A stretch of DNA of 64,000 nucleotides from Nansenia antarctica (GCA_963989245.1 OZ022341.1:57326628-57390627); one strand, 5' to 3'; counted from the stretch's first letter, positions 1 through 11,215 are shown. The notes: a model not told the origin generated them from the letters alone. Translations and numbers: made by a program.

Positions 1-2353
1 GGTGTAGCGTATCTTGAAGACCAGGCCCAGTGCAAGCTGCTGCACTCTGTCAACTACTCGTAGCCAATCAAGGCTCAAAAAATGAGCAGCGGTTAGATGT
101 GTCCTAGGGTTGAGGCCTAGCAGAAGCCTAACCAGTTTATTTTGGGCTGTCTGGAGTCTTGTTTTATGGGCCTTTGTGGTTCTATAGTACCATGATGTTA
201 CGGCATAGTCGAAGTGACATTGAATGAGAGCTCCTGATAGGGTCCTCAGTGTGTTTTTACTGACAAGTGAGAATATCCTGTACAAGAATCTAGTTCTATG
301 GTTCACTTTTTTGATTACTTTTGCTGCCATTTTATCTCCGGAAAGATTTGCCTCTAAGATGGAGCCCAGGTATGTAATATCCTCTTTTCTTGTGATATTA
401 ATGTTACCCACTTTTATTTTAAAATGTTCAGCCTTTCTGAGTTTAGATGGGGATCCGTATAGGATGGTTTCAGTTTTACCTAGGTGTATTGATAGTTTAT
501 TGTCAGCTAGCCAGATGCAGATTCTACTCAGTTCAGTGCTTAGCGCTTTTTCCACCTGCAATATGTCCCTGTCAGAGACCAGCAGAGCCGAGTCATCCGC
601 GAACAGGAACAAATTGCAATCACATGCTGATGACATGTCATTCACATATATTAGGAACAGTAAAGGTCCCAATATGCTTCCTTGTGGAACGCCGCAGGTC
701 ACTGGGAGGGGGGGGGGACAGTGTTCCGTTCACACTAACCACCTGTTCCCTCCCCTCTAAGTAGGATTGCATCCAGCTCACCGATGTTCTATCGAACCCA
801 ATTGCTTTCAGTTTATCTAACAATATGTGGTGATCTACTGTGTCGAAGGCCTTCTGGAGGTCCAGCATGACCATGCCGCAGTACTTGCCCGAGTCCACCT
901 CATGGTTGATGTGGTCGTTCAAATAGAGAAGGCATGTGTCAGTGGAATGGGATGTTCTGAATCCTGATTGAAATTCATACATCAGATTTTTTTCGGTAAG
1001 GTACCTATCAACCTGTTCATAAACTATTTTTTCCATAAGTTTCGAGATGGAATTAAGAATAGAAACAGGTCGGTAGTTGCCTGGGTCTAATTTGCTTCCT
1101 TTTTTATACAGTGGGGTTACCCTTGCTATTTTAAAGTCAAGGGGGACGTGTCCCTGTTTGATGGAGAGGTTTATTATGTGGGTGATGATTGGGGTAATGG
1201 AGGCAGCTGAGTCTTTTAGAAATCTGGCTGGAATATTGTCATGGCCGGTGGCCTTTTCTGAGTGTAGAGCGCCCAGCTTTTTAAACACCTCATCGTTTGA
1301 CACCATGGAGAGTTTAAAATCATCTTTGCGTACACCCAGTTTATTGTAGAACGCACGGATGTGCTCTACACCATAACGCCCTGAGTGGGGTGGTAGATTG
1401 TTAACTAATTTAGTGGCTATGGTTGTAAAGAAAGTGTTTAAGCACTTAGCCACATCCAGCTTGTCTGTAAGGAGAGAATCTCCAGATTTTATGCTGATGT
1501 TTGTAGACCTGGTTTTGAGTTTTTGACTGCAACCTAGTTGGCTATTAAGTAGCTTCCAAAGGTCACGTGGTTTGTTTAAGTTTTCTTCGATTTTGTTATC
1601 GAGGTATTCTTTCTTAGCAGATTTGGTCATGGTAATTACCTGATTGCATAGTTTGTTGCATTGTTTTTTAATTTTCTCAAAGTGGGTTTTGAGATCTTCG
1701 TTTAGGTGTTTCACTAATTTTGATTTGCATTTTTGAACTTCAGAGCATTTTAGGTCTCTGACTTTCATAGCATTTAGAATGTCCGAATTCATCCATGGTT
1801 CCGATCGGGCTTTAACCCTGGTGGTTCTCATGGGGGCTATACTGTCAATAATATTTAGGAATTTGGTTTTGAAACCTAGCCATGCCTCTTCAACCTGTGT
1901 GCATTTTAGTTCATCTAACCAGTCTTGATTCTCCAGTTTATGGTTTAAGGCCTCACTCGAATAGGATTTAAGGGATCTAGTGGTTACAGTTTTATGACCG
2001 CCAGCCTTGGGTTTATGTTTTTTACGAGTGCAAAAGATCATGTAATGATCACTTAGCCCACATACAATAACCCCACTCTTGAAGATTTTGGACTCATCCG
2101 ATGTTAGAATGAGATCTATGGTGGTTTGAGTAGAAATACACACCCTAGTGGGTTTGGTAATTTGTTGACGGAGACCGTGTAATTCAGAAAACCTAGTGAA
2201 GGATTTGAAAACGGATGCTTCATTTCTGAGCATGTCCGTGTTCCAATCCCCAATAAGAATCTTTTCCACACAGTCAACGTCATCCAAGCACCCCTCAAGA
2301 ATATCATAGAAATCATATACTAGTTTACATCCAAAGTTCACTGTACAAATCAC
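1..2353 (-). mobile_element. LINE non-LTR retrotransposon (jockey superfamily; L2/CR1/Rex-like), open at left edge
   Basis: A minus-strand non-LTR retrotransposon fills the first 2.35 kb and continues beyond position 1. Its product order is endonuclease then reverse transcriptase, as in jockey/CR1/L2/Rex-type LINEs. The 5' part is missing: coding similarity begins near 2340, inside the endonuclease, so this is a 5'-truncated copy as is usual for target-primed insertion. Coding capacity is well preserved, with a single frame break near 708-717, which suggests a fairly young copy. The 3' end, tail and target duplication lie outside the window, so I cannot name the clade with certainty. Confidence 0.9.
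1..2353 (-). pseudogene. LINE ORF2 polyprotein: APE-type endonuclease (partial) plus reverse transcriptase, frameshifted
   Basis: The protein would nick target DNA and reverse-transcribe the element RNA. The endonuclease C-terminal half is visible near 2170-2300 (GDWNTDM) and near 2030-2060 (LSDHYMIF, the SDH catalytic block). The reverse transcriptase follows: YRPVSILNSISKLMEK near 1020-1080, QSGFRTSHSTDTCLLYLND near 905-970, and MLDLQKAFDTVDHHILLDK with the first catalytic Asp near 815-880. After about position 718 the frame breaks in a run of ten G (708-717). In the next frame the protein resumes at once with TCGVPQGSILGPLLFLIYVND (660-697) and the catalytic FADD box (near 592-603), and stays open through the thumb region to the window edge. 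One extra base in the homopolymer explains the break, so it could be a real mutation or an assembly error. Confidence 0.88.
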
Positions 2354-3085
2354 TTATGCCGTTTGAAAATACAGTTACATTAATTCATAGTCATATTTTC
2401 AAAACCAACACATGTCATGCATGTACGTATGTACTGTAGTAACAATGTAAAATGTATTGTTACATTTCAGTGACATTGATTCCTTAAACATAAGAATCTA
2501 CAGTATCAAGTGCTTTCCTCAATCTCATTCTGAGATCTTGTGTGATTGAGAAAGTGTGTCTGCCAGAGTTCAGCTCCGTCCTTCGTTACATTAGGTGATT
2601 GTATGGAGGTGAGGTAAGCAGGGCTACAGAGGGGCAGTCCTGCAGATGGCCTGGGCAGTGGGACTCCTGGCAGCTGCCTGTAAATGCACTGAGCAGCTGC
2701 CTTGTCAACAAGCCACACAATAAAAAAAGGCCAGCCTTGTGGAGGATTAATGCTGTAGAATCTAATTTAATGGAATAGTTGGGTGCTGTTATGAAGGTGC
2801 TATGTGCTATTTGAATTTTCGAACAATAGCTCCTGTCCATTAAATACCCCGGAAGTCAATTATTGTACCTATAGCAGGAGGACCTCAATGCCATGGTCAT
2901 TCATTCACTGGAATTAACATCTTGCCATTTCCATGCTAGTTATGTATTGACTGATTTTATACTTACTAAAATAAACTATAATCCCATCATGTGTTGTTGG
3001 AAAGTTGGAAAAAAGTAGGACAATTCAGCTAAACAACTTTTCTCCATTTTCTATGGAGGACGGATCGTTCCACAATGAAATGCAA
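2354..3085. other. unassigned AT-rich sequence
   Basis: No recognisable gene or transposon. Only short chance reading frames are present. Confidence 0.5.
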
Positions 3086-3087
3086 TA

Positions 3088-3408
3088 CACACATCGAAAA
3101 TGCAATACATGTATATCGAAATGCAAATGCGAACATGACTAGAATTTACATAGTGCCAAAACTCACATCGAAATGTAATGCACACATCTCAAAATACTAT
3201 GTACACATCTCGAAATGTAATGTACATATCTCAAAATGTAATGTACATATCTCAAAATGTAATGTACATATCTCGAAATGTAATGTACACATCTCGAAAT
3301 GCAATGTACACATCTCAAAATACTATGTATTGATTTCATTTTGGCAAAAATATTCGGTATTTTTTTGCATTTGCATTTCGATATACATGTATTGCATTTC
3401 GATGTGTG
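3088..3408. mobile_element. 321-bp fold-back element: inverted terminal repeats around a minisatellite
   Basis: The left arm 3088-3130 and the right arm 3367-3408 are reverse complements over about 43 bp with a single one-base gap. Both read inward as CACACATCGAAATGC and end in CGAAATGCAAATGC. A TA dinucleotide lies directly outside each arm (3086-3087 and 3409-3410). This is compatible with a Tc1/mariner-type TA target duplication, although the dinucleotide is weak evidence. The interior is almost entirely a 21-bp tandem array. No coding sequence is present, so the element would be non-autonomous. Family assignment is inference; the inverted repeat itself is seen directly. Confidence 0.6.
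3161..3328. repeat. minisatellite, 8 units of 21 bp
   Basis: Eight consecutive 21-bp units with core ATCTCGAAATGTAATGTAC run without length change from 3161 to 3328. Units 2 and 8 are identical to each other (they carry AAAATACTATG), while units 3-7 are the main variant. Because 21 is a multiple of three, both strands stay open and give artificial periodic peptides; these are not genes. Confidence 0.9.
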
Positions 3409-3410
3409 TA

Positions 3411-4210
3411 CAGACAGATGACAATCTGTCAAATAATTGCCTTTTAAATTAAAATGTGTGATATTTCCACATGGACATAATAGTTGTAATAGTCATTTGG
3501 AATCATCACTTTCTTCATTGTATTCCATTACAGTAAGATCAAGAAACAGCCACATCACCCTCCACCATCCTTTCCCTGGAATGTACAGTGCAGATACAGT
3601 ACATGATCACCCACTGTTTCATATTCACTGCTTCATATGGCACAGTGGAATGTGTACAGACTCCCCAAATAGTCAGTATCCATCCCATAATGTGGGATAA
3701 TCAGTATCTATCCCACAATGTCACACTTGTTTGTAGTCTAAAACTTTAGCAGTGTGACATTATTATATCTTATCTCTCTACAACAATTCCTCTATCAAGC
3801 AGTCTTTCTTAATCTGTTATCCCTGAGATGTGCTGTGCTGAATGGCGTTTTTTAACAATCATAATTAGCCAAAGGCTAGAAAAAAAACAAGCATGGCAGC
3901 CATTATATTACATCTGATCTGAGCTATCCAAACCCTGTGTGTGACAAAATGCCTGTATTTTTCCAATGTATTACTTTCTTTTATTCGGCCGTTTGTAAAT
4001 CGAAAGAGCAGCAGAGGCTTTGAAGACGTTTCACGGAGAGCTATTCTCCAGCCCCAAGAGAGAAGAGAAGAGAAAGTGTTTCTGATCTCTCGTTACACTT
4101 CATTTGAGTCTTTGAATGCATTCAATGGATATGTAATTGTTCTGAGGGTGAGGAATAATGGGATCACTTAGAACTAAAATACAATGGTAATTTAATATAC
4201 CTGCATGTGT
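3411..4210. other. unassigned sequence
   Basis: No recognisable gene, RNA or transposon. The short frame near 3941-4171 has no family features. Confidence 0.45.
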
Positions 4211-4214
4211 ATAT

Positions 4215-4290
<76 letters not shown>

Positions 4291-4330
4291 TGTGTGGGTG
4301 GGTGGGTGGGTGTGGGTGTGGGTGTGGGTG

Positions 4331-4361
<31 letters not shown>

Positions 4362-4398
4362 TGTGTGTGTGTGTGTGGGGGGGTGGGTGGGTGGGTGG

Positions 4399-4436
<38 letters not shown>

Positions 4437-4512
4437 GCGTGTGCGTGTGCGTGTGCGTGTGTGTGTGTGTGGGTGGGTGTCTGGGTGTGCGTGCGTGTGT
4501 GCGTGCGTGCGT
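4215..4512 (+). repeat. compound (GT)n/(GGGT)n microsatellite
   Basis: About 300 bp of GT repeats, with interspersed GGGT/GGTG variants at 4285-4400 and GTGC variants at 4430-4510. The open frames across it (poly Cys-Val and poly Thr-His) are artefacts of the dinucleotide repeat. Confidence 0.98.
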
Positions 4513-5047
4513 TCATGCGTGTGTGCTGTCTAGTATCCAGTTACGTCTCTAAAAGATCCTCTAGTTTCTCTAGGCGTGGTATTGATTTGTAAGTCGATAC
4601 TCTTGCCTCCAGTCCTCATCCTTTGCACATTGATGTACAGGCTGTTTGTCAATCAGGTCATTTGTTATGTTCCTTTTGCTGGCATGTTTATCCAAAAATG
4701 GTGTCTGGGGGCCATCATTAGAATATGTCTATAGAATCACAGCACCAAAGAACAGTTAGCAACATTTACCGTCACGTATTGCCATCCATCCATTTAGATA
4801 AAATAACCAACTCGGTTATGGTTGGGGAAATGACAGTATTCAATATTGATTATTGACTTGACTAGAGTTTAGGGCAGAGGTTATACAAACAAACACAATT
4901 ATTGAGGGGAGTTGAGTTTATCGATATGAAATACGATGGTAATTATAATGATAATGGGGTGATAATGATGATGATGACGACGACAAAGAGGCATATTTCC
5001 AGCCAATATTGAAATGCACTCAACAGCTCTTTGCTGAGGTAGCAATC
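4513..5047. other. unassigned sequence
   Basis: AT-rich non-coding sequence with a short GATGATGAC run near 4965-4985. Nothing else recognised. Confidence 0.45.
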
Positions 5048-5189
5048 TTAAGCCCAGTTTATGCTTCTGCGTAAAATCGACGGCGTAGGCTACGGCGTAG
5101 CTTGCGTAGGCCCGCGTAGGCTACGGCGTAGATTAACGCGCACCTCTCCAAAAATGTAACTACGCGGCAGTGCTTACGCAACCGTAAGC

Positions 5190-5440
5190 TCTGTGATTGG
5201 TCCGTTTAGTAGCACATGATTCCGACAAGATTCCGACTCTCTCGTCGGCCAAAATGCGGAAGCCATGACAGAAATGTCATTAACTTTTTCTGTAATTACT
5301 TATTAATAAAGATTTGAAAAATTATGATAACCATCATATTATCTTAGTTTAATGTCATTTCAATGCATCATAGAACTTTTATTTACAACAAGCATAAAAA
5401 TGATGCCGCTATTATGCCGCTTTGAGTAGAGCGCCCTATG
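5190..5440 (+). repeat. internal direct repeat, copy 1, of the 922-bp element
   Basis: Begins CTGTGATTGGTCCG and ends near CGCTATTATGCCGC. It is closely similar to 5607-5842 in the same orientation, including an exactly shared stretch around TAATTACTTATTAATAAAG. This copy carries a few short insertions relative to copy 2. Confidence 0.85.
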
Positions 5441-5606
5441 GAAGCATCAGGCACAGCCTTCCTGTAAGGAGCGCGATTCACATTTACAAGATGTACAATC
5501 CTGTTTATTTAGAAATAAATGATTAGTTACAGGGAGCCCCATGGCTGTTCGTTGGGTTTAAATGATATTTATGATAGACATATTTAATGTAAAGTTATCT
5601 ATAAGA

Positions 5607-5842
5607 ACTGTGATTGGTCCGCTTGGTAGCGTCACATTCCGACTCTCTCGTAAATGCGGAAGTCATGACAGAAATGTCATTTACTTTTTCTGTAATTACT
5701 TATTAATAAAGATTTGAAAAATTATGATAACCATCTTATTATCTTAGTTTACTGTCATTTCAATGCATTATAGACATTTTCTTTACAACAAGCATAACAA
5801 AAATAAGTTTTTTGATCGCTATTATGCCGCTATGAGTACAAC
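5607..5842 (+). repeat. internal direct repeat, copy 2, of the 922-bp element
   Basis: Second copy of the block at 5190-5440, separated from it by about 165 bp of unrelated sequence. The two copies differ by scattered substitutions and small indels, so the duplication happened some time ago, either before or after the element spread. Confidence 0.85.
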
Positions 5843-5975
5843 GACCAACACGACGCGGTCCGCGGTCCGCGGACCAACGTAGAACTATAAACTTGGAGAG
5901 CCCTCGCGTAGGCTACGGCGTAGGCTACGGTGTAGCCGCGCGGAAATTCGACGCAGGAGCATAAATCAGGCTTTA

Positions 5976-6488
5976 GTCACCATAACATTTTCCTATTTGC
6001 TTCCTATCTTTAAGTCATACCTTAGCACTAAATGGCCTATCAGTGGACTTTGAACAACAGAAAATTCCTTTCCACCACAGAAATAGCAGGATAAAACTGA
6101 GGATAAACTACTTCTAGAGATGGTGGGAGTAAGATATTTGTGAGGAGCCAGCCAAGTGGAACTCTGTGGAAAATGTTGTTTGGAATACCTCATCTCGAGG
6201 TGTCTTGCACTGACGTTGGAGGCTGACAGGGGAGATCTAGAGAACTCCTCTGAAGGCAGGAGGCCCATGCAAACCAGAGAACAGGGGAGCTGTCTCTCCA
6301 GTAGCCATGCTGATGCTCCTTAACATGCTAAGTGATTGGTTGCTCACTGAACTGAAAATGCGAACTTGAAGCTTTGAAGGAAAAACAATAACTTAGAAAC
6401 ACATCACTGTTTGCTTCAAGGTTAGACAGAGGATTTCCGATTTCAAAGTGTACCACCATAGTGTTACTGCTACAACTAATGAGGAAAT
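5976..6488. other. unassigned sequence
   Basis: A 91-codon minus-strand frame (5993-6268) has no family features. I treat it as chance. Confidence 0.4.
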
Positions 6489-6490
6489 TA

Positions 6491-7644
6491 CAGTTTTTTA
6501 CGGTCGCTAAGTCACAGTGTTCAATACTGAAGCCACAGTTTCACAACTCTTCATACAGTCTGCATTAGTAACACTCATGTTGGCCAATGACTTCATTCAT
6601 GTCTCAAAAGAAGCTCGTTTAACCACACACTGGCAACAATGTTCACTCAGAAGCATAAACTGTCATTCATAACATTCTGACTTACAAAACACTAACAACA
6701 GGGAGCATTACATAGTTTGAATGATTTTCACAAGAATGAATATTTCATTATAAAAATGGTTTGATTTATAGTAATCAGAGACAGAATAGTTGACTGTAAA
6801 ACTGTAAAGTATTAGGCAACAAGAATGACAATTTGCTTCTATCCTTAAGTGTTTTTATTTTTCAGTATCTTTGCAGAAAGTAAGTTACAGTAAGTAAGTC
6901 ACTTACAAGTTACAGTTTACTTGTGTAAAATGAAAAGTGAAAAATAAAGTGGAAGATGCAAAGTTCAAACAAAAAAGCAAAACAGAAATTCCAGGGCTAC
7001 AATACAATAGCAATCACACCAAAATTGTCTCACTCCTGAGGGTTTTGGTCCACCCTCTGCTCTGCATCTGGTCACATCTAATGTCTTCCCTGGCAATGCA
7101 TCAAGTCTATTTCATTTCATTGTATATATTCTGCTAATATTTTCTAGACATTTCAATATGATTACTGCAAATAGTGAAAATACCACCGCTCATCCGTTAT
7201 CAGACTTTGCTGAGGTGCTGGAACTGAAGAGTATCAATAGAGTGCAAAATAACAGCATCTGCACACTCAAACACTGTGCAAAAAAACAGTTTATTGCAAG
7301 CTTTCTGTCATATACTGTATGATAGGAATATGATTACTGCAAAATTGCACCAAATAATTCAGTTTTGAACGTGTTCTTCACAGTTTTGAACACAGTGGTT
7401 TAACAATGAAAAAATGTGTTGCAAATACAAAGTATTTTGCAAGTGGGGGAGTTTGAATGAGAGAAGTGTTGTGGATTTTGGAGAACGTAGTCATTGAATG
7501 CATTCTGTATGAAAGCAATGCACAAATCACAGAGAAAGAGTCACAGTTTTGTTCACATGGGTTTCTGCTCTGCTGACTGTATGAAGAGTTGTGAATCTGT
7601 GGTTTCAGTATTGAACACTGTGACTTAGCGACCGTAAAAAACTG
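6491..7644 (+). mobile_element. Tc1/mariner-type non-autonomous element, copy A (1154 bp)
   Basis: Terminal inverted repeats of about 75 bp begin CAGTTTTTTACGGTCGCTAA (6491) and end with its complement at 7644. The element is flanked by TA on both sides (6489-6490, 7645-7646). CAG...CTG ends inside a TA duplication are typical of Tc1/mariner. The interior has no transposase. A 66-codon frame at 6937-7137 is shared with copy B at 8832-9953, but it lies in conserved repeat sequence and shows no protein family features. Copy B lies 1187 bp away in the opposite orientation. Confidence 0.85.
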
Positions 7645-7646
7645 TA

Positions 7647-8661
7647 ATGATAATGATAATACCATTACTATCATGCTATCATGTGCAACTGTTTTGTTAT
7701 TTTGTATTCCTCTGTGCCATTTATTTGTGAAGTAGATGCCCATTTCCGAGACAATGTATCAGCAGTATTAGCATACGCCAGTCATTAAACATGAAATAAT
7801 GTTTTCAAAGAGATCTTCTTGCGTGGAACAACTCTTGTCTGTGTTTGGAGATTTTCTTCACAGCTTGTTTTGCATCGTACGCATATCCTACAGCAAAGCT
7901 GATTGTATCACAGCTTAGCTGACTTTTTCAACTTTCTGGGAACTCTGCTTCAGTTAGAGGAAATTTGCATTAATTAGAGAGGCAAGAATATGCTGCGGGA
8001 TGAATATGTTAGAATGAATTTTAAGACTATAAACACCAAAACAACATTGTTTCTTTGGCCGGACACACAAACAAGGAGGGTACAGTAGAGTATATAGTAG
8101 TATGTATAAACTATGGAGAATTTGACCTGTAATATTCTGTTAGGATTATGGCTTCTGTAACCTAAGCTTTGGCTTTCTGTATATCCATATTCAATGTGTG
8201 CATACTGCTGCTTTTAGGACTTAGTGTGGGAATACTGCATGCGTTTGAAGTCTAAGGTTTACATTTAAACACTGCCTCTGGCATCATAAATTACAAACAG
8301 CACCTGGTAATTTACCCTCTGGTAATCCTATATGTATATCTAAGTCTGCGCTTGGTGGTGTATTCTAATAACATGTAAATGTGTTCAGATCCAGGACCGA
8401 TTATCGTGGTAAATATCAGTACCTGTGAGAACGAAACACCTCTGTCCCTCTCTTTGGGTCTTATTGTTCCCTCTTCTGCAGCCATTCAATTATGTATGTG
8501 CCTTCTAGCTAAAAGAGAACATACCTCCCAGCTACAGTTTTCACACAGCTGAAACAATTAACCAGCTGACAGGCTGTTGAAGGACTTAATTACACTTTTA
8601 GCATCTTCTGGTGGTGCAGTGGGGGGCCGGTAGATTGTTGCTGCTAAGAAGGGAATTTGCA
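7647..8661. other. unassigned sequence between the two inverted copies
   Basis: AT-rich sequence with no recognised gene. It would form the loop if copies A and B paired with each other. Confidence 0.4.
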
Positions 8662-8665
8662 AACT

Positions 8666-10034
8666 CGTGAGCTTAGAATTATACGGTTCTATCTCCGTTT
8701 AGGGTAGTTCAGAGATATTGAGCGTCAACGTTTTTACATTCCATTATGTTTTGTGAGATGGAACCTTTGTATTTTATGAATTACTAACTCAAAAATGTCA
8801 ACATTTTAAAAATAACACCACACAGGCATTACAGTTTTTTACGGTCGCTAAGTCACAGTGTTCAATACTGAAGCCACAGAGTCACAACTCTTCATACAGT
8901 CAGCAAAGCAGAAGCCCATGTGAACAAAACTGTGACTCTTTCTCTGTGATATGTGCATTGCTTTCATACAGAATGCATTCAATGACCACATTCTCCAAAA
9001 TCCATAACACTTCTCTCATTCAAACTCCCCCACCTGCAAAACACTATGTATTTGCAACACATTTTTTTCACATTTAATCATATTCCTATCATATATGACA
9101 GAAAGCTTGCAATAAACTGTTTTTTTGCACAGTGTTTGAGTGTGCAGATGCTGTTATTTTGCACTCTATTGATACTCTTCAGTTCCAGCACCTCAGCAAA
9201 GTCTGATAACGGATGAGCGGTGGTATTTTCACTATTTGCAGTAATCATATTGAAATGTCTAGAAAATATTAGCAGAATATATACAATGAAATGGTATAGA
9301 CTAGATGCATTGCACATTAGATGTGACCAGATGCAGACCAGAGGGTGGACCAAAACCCTCAGGAGTGAGACATTTTTGGTGTGATTGCTATTGTATTGTA
9401 GCCCTGGAATTTCTGTTTTGCTTTTTTGTTTGAACTTTGCATCTTCCACTTTATTTTCCACTTTTCATTTTACACAAGTAAATGTAGTGTACTATGAAGT
9501 AAATGTACCATAACTTACTTTCTGCAAAGATACTGAAAAAAAGGATAAAACATAAAGGATAGAAGCAAAATATAGAATACTGTAAAAGATAGAAGCAAAT
9601 TGTGGCATTTCTGATTCATTCTTGTTGCCTAATACTTTACAGTTTTACAGTCAACTATTCTGTCTATGATTACTATAAATCAAACCATTTTTATAATGAA
9701 ATATTCATTCTTGTGAAAATCATTCAAACTATGTAATGCTCCCTGTTGTTAGTATTTTGTAAGTCAGAATGTTATGAATGACAGTGTATGCTTCTGAGTG
9801 AACATTGTTGACAGTGTGTGGTTGAACGAGCTTCTTTTGAGACATGAATGAAGTCATTGGCCAACATGAGTGTTACGAATGCAGACTGTATGAAGAGTTG
9901 TGAAACTGTGGTTTCAGTATTGAACATGGTGAGTTAGCAATCGTAAAAAACTGTAAACACCTAATGGATCAGATTATGTAAAAAACTCAATTTTGACCAA
10001 AATTGAGATAGAACCTTATAATTCTAACGTCACG
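8666..10034 (+). mobile_element. 245-bp MITE, split by a nested Tc1/mariner-type element
   Basis: The ends CGTGAGCTTAGAATTATA and (complement) CGTGACGTTAGAATTATA are inverted repeats of about 30 bp. AACT flanks both sides (8662-8665 and 10035-10038), a 4-bp target duplication. A second, uninterrupted copy is at 43264-43512 with a different 4-bp duplication (ACAT), which confirms these boundaries. The MITE halves are 8666-8831 and 9954-10034; the insert occupies 8832-9953. A 4-bp duplication is reported for Chapaev-type CACTA relatives, but I do not claim a superfamily. Confidence 0.85.
8832..9953 (-). mobile_element. Tc1/mariner-type non-autonomous element, copy B (1122 bp), nested in a MITE
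   Basis: Same family as 6491-7644 in reverse orientation: same terminal sequence CAGTTTTTTACGGTCGCTAA at the left, a slightly decayed right end (CAATCGTAAAAAACTG), and TA on both sides (8830-8831, 9954-9955). A 127-codon minus-strand frame (9078-9461) corresponds to the shorter frame of copy A. Its conservation simply follows the DNA similarity, and copy A has stops in it. Comparison with the empty MITE at 43.3 kb shows that the insertion point is a TA within ATTAATAAACACC. Confidence 0.87.
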
Positions 10035-10038
10035 AACT

Positions 10039-11215
10039 AGCACAGTTATACTGATCAGCTGAGAGCTGCCATATCATCGGCTCTCTACCGGACATGAGAT
10101 ATGAGACACAAAATATGTTATATACCTTTCACACCTCTCAAGCACATCATGATGTTCTTTCATACATTTCTAGAGATTGGATTTGGAACCTTCACTCCTG
10201 ACCACTGACCCCTGTCTCATGCATGTATCGTGTGTGAGTTTATGAGTAAATCCCTCACTCTGCAGGCACACATACTGTATCCATGTGCGTCTCAGACCTG
10301 TAATCATGCTGTGGTATTATTGGGTATTTAACTGTAGGTTATGATCATCATTTAAACATTTAGGATGAGGATGGGAGCATTAGAAGAGGCACTAACAACC
10401 TTTAGAGCAGGCACTAACAACCTTTTAATTCAACACTCTACAACCTATACTGTCTTATCAAACAACACCAGAAAACTGCTTTTCATGTAGGCCTATCCAT
10501 TGGGACATCATATAAAACTCAGGAGATGAAATGTGCTTAAAGCAGGAGTAATGTGCTAGCATGTGAAAGGAAGCAAAAATAATTCTCAACTCTTGATGAG
10601 TCAGTGAGGTCGTCCCACAATCAGAATGCACCTGAGACAGACAGCTGTGCTGGCATGGGCTGGCACACTCAGAGCGCTGGAGCATACTGCACGGTTTGAG
10701 AAGAAAAGCCCTGCTTCAATTATGCATGTGTCCTAATGAGAGGCTTGCGTTGCAGGCTTCCATGCTTGCATATGCAGCGATGATGACAAATGATATCTTG
10801 GCACACCATACACTAACAAAGACCTTTCTGGTCTGATTCCCATCTCATTTCTCACCTAGTGAAGCTGTGAAGGTTTGAATTGTGTGCTATCAGTCATATT
10901 TTTTACAGTGTTTGAAAGTACATTATGTATTATTTTATTTTTTGATGGCTCAGAAACGGGAGGAAAGCACTTGAGGCATTCTCACTCTCACGGCTCAGCT
11001 ACCAAGAGGTCAAGTCTTGGTAGATTGTGCAAACACACCCACACTGTTCTTCATTTGGCACACATCAGGCTTCTAATGTTAACTCAACTCATGCATGCAG
11101 TCTTGGATTTTAAACTCTGTGGTATGTGACAACATTTGCATATCTCTCCGTGCTGTTCGGCACTAACTCTAATCAGGAAGGTTATAATGCCACACAGCGT
11201 AAATGTTACTTATTC
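10039..11215. other. unassigned sequence
   Basis: Non-coding with no recognised repeat. The minus-strand frame at 10458-10685 and the plus-strand frame at 10875-11129 lack any family features. Confidence 0.4.

Larger units (their letters stand above)
5051..5972. mobile_element. 922-bp non-autonomous DNA transposon, PIF/Harbinger-like
   Basis: The left end AGCCCAGTTTATGCTTCTGC and the reverse complement of the right end, AGCCTGATTTATGCTCCTGC, form imperfect terminal inverted repeats. They are followed on both sides by GC-rich GTAGGCTACGGCGTAG repeats (5080-5135 and 5905-5940). The trinucleotide TTA flanks both ends (5048-5050 and 5973-5975). A 3-bp TTA/TAA duplication is the known signature of PIF/Harbinger transposons, so that assignment is a reasonable inference. 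No transposase is encoded. The interior is a direct duplication of about 240 bp, annotated separately. Confidence 0.75.

Noticed and set aside
3075..3452. Periodic HISKCNV-type peptide of 125 codons
   Set aside because: The 21-bp unit length keeps every frame in register. It is a minisatellite, not a gene.
4100..4592. Long Cys-Val and Thr-His rich frames here and in the other GT/CA arrays (24.4, 41.3, 50.9 and 62.3 kb)
   Set aside because: Translation artefacts of dinucleotide repeats.
9078..9461. 127-codon minus-strand frame partly shared with 6937-7137
   Set aside because: Similarity follows DNA identity between two transposon copies. Copy A has stops, and no protein family is recognisable.
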